NCBI GenBank assembly: GCA_002632265.1
Contig: NQOV01000007.1
Span: 271,512 to 335,511 of the forward strand
Reading direction: 5' to 3'
Length of the DNA stretch: 64,000 bases
Origin: Rhodospirillaceae bacterium MC!
Lineage (GTDB): Bacteria; Pseudomonadota; Alphaproteobacteria; MC1
Program-made: the position numbers and the translations under genes
Notes under the pieces: generated by a model
Told to the model about the DNA's origin: nothing
The model's input: only the letters and a program-made list of their open reading frames with translations
The model's database searches: none
Part shown: positions 1 through 8,641 of the stretch, in pieces
Layout: the number at the start of each line of letters is the position of its first letter
Position numbering within the stretch: position 1 is the stretch's first letter

Positions 1-1
1 T

Positions 2-1015
2 AACCCTTTTATCCGTGAAACAATGACAGGCTTATTAAGACACTTATCAATCAGAACAATCGTAACAGCAGAAAGCGGAACGGACGCCATTGCCGAATTA
101 AAGCAAATGAAACTTACTAATATGTCGCCTGATTTTGTTATTTCCGATCTTGTTATGTCGCCTATTAACGGTTTATTATTACTACGTTGGGTTAGAATGT
201 CGCCAGAATCTCCGAACAGATTCATGCCATTTATGATGGTTTCTGGTGCTGCCGATAGTGGATATGTTAACGCATCCAGAGATATGGGTGTATCGGAATT
301 CCTAGCGAAACCGTTCTCTTCTGCCTCTATGCTTGAAAAAATTGTGGCGTTGATCAACTATCCACGTCCGTTTATTATGAGTTTGGAATATTTCGGCCCT
401 GATAGAAGACGCAGAAAACTTCCTGCCCCTAACGAAACAGAACGCCGTAAAACAAGTAAAGAAGATATGACAGTGGTATACTCTCCTGATCAGATCTCTA
501 AAGCTACAGATAAAGCCGCTTTATACGTGTTTAGATTCCCTAATAAGCTAAAAGAAAAAGTTGCGGGAAGTTTCCGTGGTCCAATTACAGTCCCTACCGA
601 AGTATTGGAAAAAGCCGAGGAAGAAATGGAAAGAAAGTCTTTAAACTTCAAAGATTGGGCCTTAAACTATTTGGCACAATTAACAACTATTACAACCGAT
701 GCTCTAATGGATACTACAGGACGTGCCGAACACTTCGAAAAAATCAACCTGATCGCCCTAGAGTTGCGTGGTCAAGGTGGTGTATTCGGTTATCCTATTA
801 TTTCCATTGCTGGGAAAATGTTATATGATGTAACACATGACGGTTGTGCAGTTGATGATACCGCTTTAGAGATCGCCAAAGCCCATACTGATACCATGAA
901 AGCCGTGTTACGTGAAGATATTCGTGGTGATGGTGGTCAAATCGGTCGCCAACTTATCGAAGGTTTACGCCAAGCCGTACTTAAGAAACAGAAATCCCGC
1001 CCTAAAACAATCTAA
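2..1015 (+). CDS. Response regulator, CheY-like receiver domain (5' end cut by window)
   Basis: The frame is open from base 2, and the residues ahead of the first Met (NPFIRET at ATG 23) read as the usual start of a receiver domain. The gene therefore begins outside the window and ATG 23 is not its start. The likely phospho-acceptor Asp is in VISDLVM, 42 residues after ATG 23, and the conserved Lys is in EFLAKPF. A basic YFGPDRRRRK segment follows, as in many alphaproteobacterial receivers. The remaining ~200 residues look mostly helical and carry no DNA-binding, GGDEF or kinase domain that I recognise. A motif LRGQGGVFGYP resembles the core of phosphotransfer-like helices, but no His precedes it. 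Output partner unknown. Confidence 0.85.
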   Translation, partial: NPFIRETMTGLLRHLSIRTIVTAESGTDAIAELKQMKLTNMSPDFVISDLVMSPINGLLLLRWVRMSPESPNRFMPFMMVSGAADSGYVNASRDMGVSEFLAKPFSSASMLEKIVALINYPRPFIMSLEYFGPDRRRRKLPAPNETERRKTSKEDMTVVYSPDQISKATDKAALYVFRFPNKLKEKVAGSFRGPITVPTEVLEKAEEEMERKSLNFKDWALNYLAQLTTITTDALMDTTGRAEHFEKINLIALELRGQGGVFGYPIISIAGKMLYDVTHDGCAVDDTALEIAKAHTDTMKAVLREDIRGDGGQIGRQLIEGLRQAVLKKQKSRPKTI

Positions 1016-1078
1016 TTGAATGATTATATGAATATTAGATGTTTTTAGATTATCTATCTCTAATAAGTACAATATCCT

Positions 1079-1113
1079 AATGCCATTCTTAAGACTAAGA
1101 ATGGCATTTATAT
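1079..1113 (+). terminator. Intrinsic terminator after response regulator
   Basis: A perfect 13-bp stem (AATGCCATTCTTA, 1079-1091, with its complement at 1096-1108) has a 4-base loop and is followed by a T/A-rich tail. It lies 64 bases after the response regulator stop and just ahead of the peptidase gene, so the two genes are probably separate units. The T tract is short. Confidence 0.65.
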
Positions 1114-1147
1114 TATATAAACAAATATAAATGAAAGTTCTCATCAC

Positions 1148-2191
1148 ATGAAAAAATATATTTTAGAAACTTTAGAAAATATCATAAATATCCCCAGCCC
1201 TAGCCCAATGACCATTGACGCTATCAACCACATCAAGGCAGAGTTTGACAAGTTGGGATTGGAAACAGAAATTACACGCCGTGGAGCTTTAAGAGCTACT
1301 TTAAAGGGGAAAAATAGCGATCTGCCTGCCCTTGCCTTTGCTTCCCATGTGGATACTTTAGGGGCGTTAGTTACAGGATTTCATAGTAATGGCCATCCGC
1401 AACTTTTAAACATTGGCGGTTTATATTCACGTGTGGCCGAGGGGGCGAGAGCTACCATTCATTGCGAATCAGGAAAAAATATCCGTGGAACAATTCTCCC
1501 GCTTAAGACATCTGGTCATAGATATTCCAGTGAAATCAGCACCCAAGATACAAACTGGGATAATATCTATTTCCGCATAGATGAAGATGTGGAAAATATG
1601 GAAGATAGTAAAAAATTAGGTATCGATGTGGGCGACATTGTCTCTCTAGATCCTAACTACGAAGTATCAGAAAGTGGCTACATTAATTCAAGATTCCTAG
1701 ATGATAAAGCAGGCGTAAGCGTACTACTAGCCTATGCAAAACACATGAAAGATAACAAACTAATTCCATATAGGGACATCAAACTATACGTATCAGTAAC
1801 CGAAGAAACAGGGACAGGGGCCTCTCATTTAATCGGTAACGATAATGTAAGTGATTTCATCGCTGTCGATATGGCCGTGAATGCCAAAGGGCAGAATGCC
1901 AGTAACAAAGGGGTAACCATTACCATAAAAGATAGCGGTAGCCCTTATGATCCTATCTTAAATAAATCCTTAATCGAAACTTGTAAAACAAATAATATAC
2001 CATATACTAAAGATGTATTTAAGTTTTATGGCTCTGATACCAAAACCGTAATCCTAGCCGGCCACGATTGTCGAACTGCCTTAGTGTGCTTTGCTTGTGA
2101 AAGCTCTCACAGTTGGGAGAGAACACATATTGATTCTCTAATGGCTCTAACTAATATGCTAATTGCTTTTACTCAAAAGGACTATATTTAA
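1148..2191 (+). CDS. M42-family metallo-aminopeptidase (YsdC/FrvX/glutamyl aminopeptidase-like)
   Basis: A 347-residue cytosolic peptidase of the di-metal M42 family, which removes N-terminal residues from peptides. Likely metal and catalytic residues are visible in family order: HVD (His67, Asp69), FLDDKAG (Asp185/186), VTEETGTG (Glu219/220), VDMA (Asp241) and ERTH (His327). Length fits the family (about 345-360). The start ATG has only a weak ribosome site. The gene stands alone between a terminator and the promoter at 2345. The family is well supported; the peptide substrate cannot be read from sequence. Confidence 0.88.
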   Translation: MKKYILETLENIINIPSPSPMTIDAINHIKAEFDKLGLETEITRRGALRATLKGKNSDLPALAFASHVDTLGALVTGFHSNGHPQLLNIGGLYSRVAEGARATIHCESGKNIRGTILPLKTSGHRYSSEISTQDTNWDNIYFRIDEDVENMEDSKKLGIDVGDIVSLDPNYEVSESGYINSRFLDDKAGVSVLLAYAKHMKDNKLIPYRDIKLYVSVTEETGTGASHLIGNDNVSDFIAVDMAVNAKGQNASNKGVTITIKDSGSPYDPILNKSLIETCKTNNIPYTKDVFKFYGSDTKTVILAGHDCRTALVCFACESSHSWERTHIDSLMALTNMLIAFTQKDYI

Positions 2192-2344
2192 TAAAATATA
2201 AAGAAAAACAACTATTATATGATTTTAAAATGTCTAATTTGGAATTTTTCATGAAGATAGTCTTACTTTTTACGATCTATTCTTTATTTTTTATCGTTAT
2301 ACGAGTTATATAGAAGTATTTTTATTAATATTTTAAAAAAACTA

Positions 2345-2373
2345 TTGACAAAAGTTATTTTATATACTACAAT
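2345..2373 (+). promoter_or_regulatory. Sigma70-type promoter for the binding protein at 2476
   Basis: TTGACA (2345-2350), a 17-base spacer, then TACAAT (2368-2373). This is close to consensus and lies about 100 bases before the start codon. The surrounding 280-base spacer is very AT-rich and shows no other structure. Confidence 0.6.
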
Positions 2374-2475
2374 TCATTTATAGTTTAAGATTACAATTAA
2401 GATTGAAACTTAATCACTTAATTTCCAATTATTAAGCTATACCAATCACAACACGAAAGTAAGGACCTTATTAAT

Positions 2476-3291
2476 ATGAAACAACTATCTAAACACATCC
2501 TAATTACCACATTGATTATTGGTACAACATTCGGGATTTTAACCAGCACATCACAGGCGAAAAGAAATGACATTCTCGCTAATATCATAAAAAAACACAC
2601 TCTTTTAGTGGGTACTACAGGCGATTACCCACCATTTACCATGACTAATGTTCGAGACAATACTTTTAGGGGATATTCTATCGATGTAGCTAAGGAATTG
2701 GCTAAATATCTTGGGGTAAAAGTTAAGTTTGTACCTGCAACATGGACAACTCTTTCGGCAGGCGTCCAAGCTCATAAGTATGATGTTGCCATTTCAGGCA
2801 TTAGCATTACTGCCGACCGTTTGAAATCGGTAGATTTCGCCAAGCCCCATATGAATGCTGCGGGTTTAACTCCTGTTGTGGCGAAAAAGGACTTGGGAAA
2901 ATACAAAACATGGCATGATCTTGACAAAAAAAATATACGCATTGCCCTACAATTGGGAACAGCTGCCGAACAGTCTGCAAGATCACATTTTAAGCATGCG
3001 ACCCTTTATTCTGTAGATAGTCCAGCCATTGACTATACCGAAATTCTCGCAGGCAGAGCCGACGCCGCTATCGTTGACAGTTTATATTTTGGCTTAACCA
3101 TTCATAAAAACTATCCTAAATTGGCTTTAGTATCATCAGATAAACCTATGCAGAGTAACCCTTTTGGGATCATGATGTCTAAATCCGATACAAAAACCCT
3201 AAAAGCCAAAATCAATCAGTGGATCGACCTTGAAAACAAAAAAGGCTTTTTTAATAAACTAGGACACAAATACAAATTCCTAATCCACTAA
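2476..3291 (+). CDS. Periplasmic solute-binding protein (SBP_bac_3), PheC/amino-acid-binding-like
   Basis: Begins with a Sec signal peptide (basic start, hydrophobic core, cleavage after SQA near residue 28). The mature part has the two-lobed type-3 binding fold: LLVGTTGDYPPF, GYSIDVAKELAK, YDVAISGISIT and GRADAAIVDS. The Arg after ISIT is the usual carboxylate-binding residue. GTTGDYPPF and GRADAAIVDS resemble both amino-acid-binding proteins and periplasmic cyclohexadienyl dehydratase (PheC). I cannot decide between transport and a PheC-type dehydratase. No permease or ATPase gene is adjacent, so it is an orphan here. It has its own strong promoter. Confidence 0.8.
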   Translation: MKQLSKHILITTLIIGTTFGILTSTSQAKRNDILANIIKKHTLLVGTTGDYPPFTMTNVRDNTFRGYSIDVAKELAKYLGVKVKFVPATWTTLSAGVQAHKYDVAISGISITADRLKSVDFAKPHMNAAGLTPVVAKKDLGKYKTWHDLDKKNIRIALQLGTAAEQSARSHFKHATLYSVDSPAIDYTEILAGRADAAIVDSLYFGLTIHKNYPKLALVSSDKPMQSNPFGIMMSKSDTKTLKAKINQWIDLENKKGFFNKLGHKYKFLIH

Positions 3292-3312
3292 GATCCCATA
3301 AACTTAGCTAAC

Positions 3313-3412
3313 CTGCACCTTAAAGCATGGCTTAGCTAATACATTCTCATTTTAGCTTTCTTAGACCACAGCTTAAGGGAACTAAAATGAGTACTTTTCC
3401 CACCCCTTAAAG
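3313..3412. repeat. Dispersed palindromic repeat, copy 1
   Basis: Arms CTCATTTTAGCTTTCTTA (3346-3363) and TAAGGGAACTAAAATGAG (3374-3391) pair with few mismatches. The flanking strings TGCACCTTAAA (3314-3324) and CCCACCCCTTAA (3399-3410) recur exactly around the copy at 42960. It lies between the binding protein and the hydrolase gene and could act as a hairpin terminator for the former. Confidence 0.65.
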
Positions 3413-3494
3413 GATAAAATGATTGACTTATTCATATAAGATGTATATAATATAGGTATATATAAATTTTTGTATAAACCGTTAGGATGTTATT

Positions 3495-4385
3495 TTGCCC
3501 ATTAAATCGATCAAACAATTTAAAAATATGTTTCGTATGCTTACGAGGCATTTTCGAGAGAAACCTGTAGAATGCGATAATCATATTGATTGGCATGAAT
3601 GGACGGACGATAATAAAATTTATTGCGGTTGGATAGGTCATGCCACCTTGTTATTGAAAATCAACGGTCTTTTTATTATTACTGATCCAGTATTTTCAAA
3701 AAGTTTAGGCGTTCCTATAATTAAGTATATTTTTAATGTTATGCGAGATGTTAATCCAGCTATGAAAATTGTTGAACTTCCGCCTATAGATTTAGTACTT
3801 ATTTCTCATGCTCATATGGATCATTTGGATCTTCCCACTTTAAAGAAAATAAAAAAGTGTGATACTCTGGTCAGTGCTAAACATTTGCATGATCTTTTAC
3901 ATAATTTATCGGTACGACAAGCATTTTACTTGGATCATGGCGATATCATAAATACAGAAATCAAAAAACAACACATCCAGATTCAAGCGTTGAAACCTAT
4001 TCATTGGGGAACTCGTGCCATACGAGATAAACATCGCTCATATATTTCTATCCTGTTGAAATTCAACGATAATAAGAGCATATTCTTCGCTGGCGATACT
4101 GCTTATACTGAAGATTTTTCTGTGGATAATATGATTGCTAAACCAACTTTAGCATTACTTCCCATATCTGCCTACGATCCTTTTATTAAGGCTCATTGCA
4201 CGCCTGAACAGGCTTTAGATATGGCAATTAATATGCAGGCGGAAAACGTTATTGCTTATCATCATGAAACATTCAACCTTTCATCTGAACCCATGGACGA
4301 ACCAAGAAAACGCTATGAAGCATACGAAATAGACGACAAAATCAACAGAATATCTCTGCAAATAGGCGAAACAGTTGGCATATAA
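3495..4385 (+). CDS. Metallo-beta-lactamase-fold hydrolase, NAPE-PLD/UlaG-like
   Basis: A 296-residue MBL-fold protein. The metal-binding signature HAHMDHLD (His105, His107, Asp109, His110) is complete. GWIGHATLL with TDPVFS before it, FAGDTAYT, and the late YHHETF are typical of the Lactamase_B_2 group that includes N-acyl-phosphatidylethanolamine phospholipase D and UlaG. The start is a TTG with AGGA seven bases upstream; an in-frame ATG at 3528 is the alternative. No signal peptide. The next gene starts 3 bases after the stop, so the two are probably translated together. Substrate unknown. Confidence 0.85.
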   Translation: MPIKSIKQFKNMFRMLTRHFREKPVECDNHIDWHEWTDDNKIYCGWIGHATLLLKINGLFIITDPVFSKSLGVPIIKYIFNVMRDVNPAMKIVELPPIDLVLISHAHMDHLDLPTLKKIKKCDTLVSAKHLHDLLHNLSVRQAFYLDHGDIINTEIKKQHIQIQALKPIHWGTRAIRDKHRSYISILLKFNDNKSIFFAGDTAYTEDFSVDNMIAKPTLALLPISAYDPFIKAHCTPEQALDMAINMQAENVIAYHHETFNLSSEPMDEPRKRYEAYEIDDKINRISLQIGETVGI

Positions 4386-4388
4386 ATT

Positions 4389-4853
4389 ATGGATTATAAA
4401 AATTTTATAAATTTCATCCTAAGCGAGGCCACAAACAATCTTAAGGAAAGCCTTAACTTAAATAGAGAATGCACACCGTCGATTCTCATGTCTCTTTCCA
4501 TTCATGTGGGAGCAATGTTCATAGCTCAAAACTGGCGAGTTTTAAGCTCTTCCCTAATGGATAAAAATAATGAAGACATCAGCCAACGCCTAATAATATC
4601 CCCTAAAGAAATGTTGGAAAATTACGTAGTTGTAGACATCTGCCTATTTACCCAAGCCAGCCACTGGCATAATATCTTAGAATATAGGGAAAATACCACA
4701 CTCATAAGCCAAGCCACCAACCATACAATCATCGGAATCGCCGAGGGTAACACCTTAATAGCCGAAAACCTACCCTGTAACGACACCCAAATCCTCCCAC
4801 CATCTGAACACTCTAACCGCCGAATCCTATGGCATATTGCAGATTCAAAATAA
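4389..4853 (+). CDS. Hypothetical protein, coupled to the MBL hydrolase
   Basis: 154 residues, soluble, not recognised. The sequence has an N-terminal helical half, a hydrophobic stretch SILMSLSIHVGAMFIAQNW, and a C-terminal half rich in beta-prone segments (TIIGIAEGNTLIAENL). It starts 3 bases after the hydrolase stop, which indicates translational coupling and a probable shared job. Codon use matches the neighbours, so it looks like a real gene rather than a chance frame. Confidence 0.6.
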   Translation: MDYKNFINFILSEATNNLKESLNLNRECTPSILMSLSIHVGAMFIAQNWRVLSSSLMDKNNEDISQRLIISPKEMLENYVVVDICLFTQASHWHNILEYRENTTLISQATNHTIIGIAEGNTLIAENLPCNDTQILPPSEHSNRRILWHIADSK

Positions 4854-4930
4854 AAATACTCTGTTATCTTAAACTCTTTATAATATGGATATATTTAAAT
4901 AGGGTTCATGTACTAATACGCCTAATAAAG

Positions 4931-4960
4931 CTTAAGAACGCTAAAATGAGTGCTTTTTTA
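4931..4960. repeat. Dispersed repeat, half copy 2
   Basis: CTTAAGAACGCTAAAATGAG followed by TGCTTTTTTA. Over 28 bases it matches the reverse complement of 62383-62410 with two mismatches. It sits between convergent genes and its last three bases are the stop codon (TAA on the minus strand) of the acetyltransferase. Confidence 0.65.
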
Positions 4961-5494
4961 CTCCTTTTTGTTATAGATAGCGTAAATATTATGTGATAAA
5001 ATACGATCGCCGATTCGTTCGCAATTGGAGATTGTGCCTTCGAGTACTGCTCCAAGACGAAAGCATACGGCTTGGCTTTTAAAGTTTTCTGTTCCTACGT
5101 TGATTTGTATTTTTTCCATTTTTAGTACTTCAAAAGCGTAACTAATTAGAAATTGGGACGCTTGGGTTATGATTCCATGGCCTTGATAATCTTCATCTAG
5201 CCAATAACCTAGCTCGACTTTTTTCAAGCTGTAATCGATACTATTAAAACCGATAGTCCCCACCAATTCGCCCTTATAGTGTAAGGCACACACTAGGGAT
5301 TTACCGTCGGCATAATCGTGTAAGGATTTTTGAATGAAAGCCAGAGTATTTTCTGCACTTTCTACGATATCAACAAAGGTAACCCATTTTTCTAAATGCT
5401 TTCTATTTCTATCTATTAGATTAAAATACTTCTTTGATAATCCATGATATACAAGAACTAATTCTACATTTTTATTAACTGGTAATCTAAACAT
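4958..5494 (-). CDS. GNAT N-acetyltransferase, RimL/RimJ/YdaF-like
   Basis: 178 residues with the GNAT fold of the ribosomal-protein-serine/alanine acetyltransferase group. Visible signs are LVGTIGFNSID, then the acetyl-CoA-binding stretch VELGYWLDEDYQGHGI, then NFKSQAVCFRLGAVLEGT, which is the usual conserved end of this group. Length fits. It likely acetylates a protein N-terminus or a small molecule; the target cannot be told from sequence. It converges with the hydrolase pair on the other strand, and its stop overlaps a dispersed repeat. Confidence 0.85.
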   Translation of the reverse strand: MFRLPVNKNVELVLVYHGLSKKYFNLIDRNRKHLEKWVTFVDIVESAENTLAFIQKSLHDYADGKSLVCALHYKGELVGTIGFNSIDYSLKKVELGYWLDEDYQGHGIITQASQFLISYAFEVLKMEKIQINVGTENFKSQAVCFRLGAVLEGTISNCERIGDRILSHNIYAIYNKKE

Positions 5495-5523
5495 GATACT
5501 TGTCCTTTTTACTCAATATTATG

Positions 5524-6876
5524 TTATACTTTTTTAGGAGAATTGAAAGATCGTATGGTTCTTCTAAGCATAATAAAGCCTACAATTGCCAATATGGTAG
5601 AAAATATCAAGCTACATACTCCCCAACCAATGAATATTCCTCTTTCGCCAAAATATATTTGAAATAACCATAAGAAAAATATCAGCCCTGCGGTAGCACT
5701 TATGATATTGATTACAGTAGCGTGCATGGCCTTGCGAATGTTTTGTAATACTCCTGTGAAAATATTTGAGATAGCTACGAAAGCATAGAAATATCCAGTT
5801 ATATATATGAAACAATTAAATAAAGCATAGGCTTTCGGTTCGATCCCAAAGATAATAATAAGATACTTGCGAATTATCCCTAAAACTATGGTAACAATAA
5901 TAACATTTAAGATACCAAGAATCACCGCCTTTTTAATACTCTCATATAATCTAGGGACGTTTTTTGCTCCAAGATTTTGCGAGAAAACGGTCGAGAATGC
6001 TCCACCGAGAGCGAAATCGAAACAATAAGCCAAGGGAAATATTTTTGTAATGGCAATGAATCCCGCCAAAATTGCAGGATCATATTTAATCAGAAATTTA
6101 TTAGCTATGGTCATAAATAACATGTTAGATAACTGACTAAAAAAGGTAGGTATGAATAATCCTAAAGAATTCTTTACATCGTGCCATACTCTATAGAATT
6201 TCACTTTATCAAATAAGGCCTTTTTGCGTATTAACGGATACCAAACAATCAACACCAAAATCAAACGCCCCACAATATTCGCTATCCCTAAACCCACAAC
6301 GCCATAACGGAAATGGATCATTAGAATATATGTTAAGATCGCATCAACCACACTATATATAATCATCGCAAAGGTATATATGTGCGGGCGTCCAATAATC
6401 GCCAGCCCTGCATTTGCGGTCATTCCAAGAACTAAACTAGGGAATGCTGATAACATAATCCTAGTATATAATAAAGCGTCTGGCATTACTTCAGGCGGAA
6501 CACCCAAAGCTCTAAAGTAATAGGGTGCAAGCGTACAGGCTAAAATAGTTAAAGGAATCGATAACATTAAAATGGCAAATATTAAGTTAGAAAATACGCT
6601 TTTACCGTCCTTAAACTTTCCCAAACCATATAAAAAACCCACTCGCATACCAATTGTTATACTAGCAGTAATAGCCACCGCAAAGAATAAAAATGAATAT
6701 CCTTGCGAAACCCCAATGGCGTCAATCAAGATCACTTTATTGGGCAGTAGACCAACGAAATAGATATTTATAGCGTCAATTAGAAAACGAGAAATCAACC
6801 CCACTATCCCCAAAAACGTCAAATTAAGAAGATGTTTATAGATTGATCCTTGTACGTATATGGCTTTAGTTGACAT
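5524..6876 (-). CDS. MATE-family multidrug/toxin efflux transporter (paralog 1)
   Basis: 450 residues with about 12 hydrophobic helices. MATE proteins export cationic or organic compounds in exchange for Na+ or H+ across the inner membrane. It shares near-identical stretches with the next two genes upstream: GSIYKHLLNLTFLGIVGLIS at the N-terminus, TITIGMRVGFLYG-type loop, ALGVPPEVMP, AIIGRPH and NIFTGVLQNIRKAM. It has its own promoter at 6938-6965. This is the member nearest the acetyltransferase. Substrate unknown. Confidence 0.9.
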   Translation of the reverse strand: MSTKAIYVQGSIYKHLLNLTFLGIVGLISRFLIDAINIYFVGLLPNKVILIDAIGVSQGYSFLFFAVAITASITIGMRVGFLYGLGKFKDGKSVFSNLIFAILMLSIPLTILACTLAPYYFRALGVPPEVMPDALLYTRIMLSAFPSLVLGMTANAGLAIIGRPHIYTFAMIIYSVVDAILTYILMIHFRYGVVGLGIANIVGRLILVLIVWYPLIRKKALFDKVKFYRVWHDVKNSLGLFIPTFFSQLSNMLFMTIANKFLIKYDPAILAGFIAITKIFPLAYCFDFALGGAFSTVFSQNLGAKNVPRLYESIKKAVILGILNVIIVTIVLGIIRKYLIIIFGIEPKAYALFNCFIYITGYFYAFVAISNIFTGVLQNIRKAMHATVINIISATAGLIFFLWLFQIYFGERGIFIGWGVCSLIFSTILAIVGFIMLRRTIRSFNSPKKV

Positions 6877-6937
6877 GTATGATCCTTTAATGTCTTAATA
6901 TATATTATATTATATTATTGAATTGGTTTGATAATAA

Positions 6938-6965
6938 ATTATAGCATAAAAATTATATATTACAA
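6938..6965 (-). promoter_or_regulatory. Promoter of MATE paralog 1
   Basis: Read on the minus strand: TTGTAA, a 16-base spacer ending in TGC, then TATAAT, giving an extended -10 box. The same arrangement precedes MATE paralog 2. Confidence 0.55.
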
Positions 6966-7050
6966 GAGCTAAAAAAATTATATTTTTATATACATATATT
7001 ATATCTACAGATACAAATTTACCCTCCCCCAGAAACAAGAAAAACAGCCT

Positions 7051-7148
7051 AAGAACTGGGGAAAATGAGTTAGTGCCTTAGCGACGTGTACTCACGTCTA
7101 CATAAGCCCTAAACTAAGGTGCATATTAGCTCATTTTACACAGTTCTT
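7051..7148. repeat. Dispersed palindromic repeat, copy 3 (between MATE genes)
   Basis: A long inverted repeat. AAGAACTG and, a little further, AAAATGAGTTAGTGCCTTAG (7051-7081) pair with CTAAGGTGCATATTAGCTCATTTT and CAGTTCTT (7114-7148). The loop contains a smaller hairpin, ACGTG/CACGT. The right arm ends one base before the stop codon of MATE paralog 2. It shares the AAAATGAGT core with the other copies. Confidence 0.65.
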
Positions 7149-7149
7149 A

Positions 7150-8511
7150 TTAGCGAACTCGTACTTTATCCATATAATTTGGGTTTCGTACTGCTTTTCT
7201 AAGCATTATCAGGCCTGTAATGGTTAAAATGGTAGAAAATACTAGAGTATTGGCACATCCGCCCAATATTATACCCTTTGCACCGAAATATATTTGAGCT
7301 ATCCAGAGAAAAAATATAGATCCTACGGTTGTACTTATGATGTTGATGACTGTGGCATACATGGCTTTGCGAATATTTTGTAATACTCCTGTGAAAATGT
7401 TCGATATGGCTATGAAAGCGTAAAAGTATCCGTTAATATAGATAAAAGCGTCGAAGAAATCAAAGGCTTTTGCTTGAATATGGAAGATATCAATAAGATT
7501 TTGTTTGAAAATTCCTAACAAAACAGTAACAATTAAGACATTTACCACACCAAGAGTTACGGCCTTTCTAATGGTTTCATATAATCTAGGGATATTTTTT
7601 GCTCCGAAATTTTGCGAAAATACATTGGAAAATGATCCACCTAGGGCGAAATCGAAACAATATGCCAAGGGGAATATTTTCACAATAGCAATGAAACACG
7701 CTAAAATACTCGGATCATATTTCATCAAGAATTTATTCGCTATGGTAAAAAAAGCCACATTCGCCAACTGACTAAATAAGGTGGGTAAAAATAGATTTAA
7801 GGATCTTTTTAAATCATACCAGACTCGATAATATTTAACCCTATCAAACAAGGTCTTTTTATGAATTAACGGATACCACACAATAAAGATCAAAATCACA
7901 CGCCCCACAATATTCGCAATGGCCATCCCGACGATTCCGTAATCAAAATGAATCATTAGGATGTAAGTAAGAACGGCGTCAACCACGCTATAAACCACCA
8001 TACCGAATGAGTTCACATGGGGGCGACCGATAATCGCCAGCCCTGAATTCGCCATCATCCCTAAAATCAAGGTAGGATAAGCCGTTAACATAATTCTAGT
8101 ATATAATAAAGCATAGGGCATTACATCGCCCCCAAGCCCCAATGCTCGAAAGTAATAAGGAGCTAGCAGATCCGCCAAAATCGTTAGGGGAATCGAAAGC
8201 AACATAAAAGCAAATATCAAGTTTGAATAGACGGTTTTACCTTCCTTAAATTTTCCAGATCCGTATAAGAATCCCACTCTCATACCAATGGTTATGGTGG
8301 CGGTAATGGAAAAAGCAAAGAAGAAAAATGTGTATCCTTGCGAAACCCCTATGGCGTTAATCAATATTATTTTATTGGGTAGTAAACCAACAAAATATAT
8401 ATTTATCGCATCAATTAAAAAGCGAGAAAGCAAGCCAACGATTCCCAAAAATGTAAGAGTTAGCAGATGTTTATAAATTGACCCTTGTATATATATGGCT
8501 TTTTGCGACAT
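7150..8511 (-). CDS. MATE-family efflux transporter (paralog 2)
   Basis: 453 residues, about 12 membrane helices, with the same block motifs as paralogs 1 and 3 (GSIYKHLLTLTFLGIVGLLS, TIGMRVGFLYG, IIGRPH, FTGVLQNIRKAMYA). By eye most aligned positions agree with paralog 1, so the triplet arose by tandem duplication. It ends directly at a palindromic repeat and has its own extended -10 promoter. Differences gather in loops and in the middle helices, as expected for changed substrate range, but this is inference. Confidence 0.9.
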   Translation of the reverse strand: MSQKAIYIQGSIYKHLLTLTFLGIVGLLSRFLIDAINIYFVGLLPNKIILINAIGVSQGYTFFFFAFSITATITIGMRVGFLYGSGKFKEGKTVYSNLIFAFMLLSIPLTILADLLAPYYFRALGLGGDVMPYALLYTRIMLTAYPTLILGMMANSGLAIIGRPHVNSFGMVVYSVVDAVLTYILMIHFDYGIVGMAIANIVGRVILIFIVWYPLIHKKTLFDRVKYYRVWYDLKRSLNLFLPTLFSQLANVAFFTIANKFLMKYDPSILACFIAIVKIFPLAYCFDFALGGSFSNVFSQNFGAKNIPRLYETIRKAVTLGVVNVLIVTVLLGIFKQNLIDIFHIQAKAFDFFDAFIYINGYFYAFIAISNIFTGVLQNIRKAMYATVINIISTTVGSIFFLWIAQIYFGAKGIILGGCANTLVFSTILTITGLIMLRKAVRNPNYMDKVRVR

Positions 8512-8569
8512 ATTATTTTTTCTCCGTATATTTTGTAAAGCATTTAATTTTTTATTTATCTAATGATTT

Positions 8570-8597
8570 ATTATAGCAAATATATTTTATTTTGCAA
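8570..8597 (-). promoter_or_regulatory. Promoter of MATE paralog 2
   Basis: Minus strand: TTGCAA, a 16-base spacer ending TGC, then TATAAT (extended -10). It parallels the promoter of paralog 1. Confidence 0.55.
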
Positions 8598-8641
8598 TAT
8601 GTTTTTACAAAAATCTTTTACAAAAATATTTTAAAATGATC

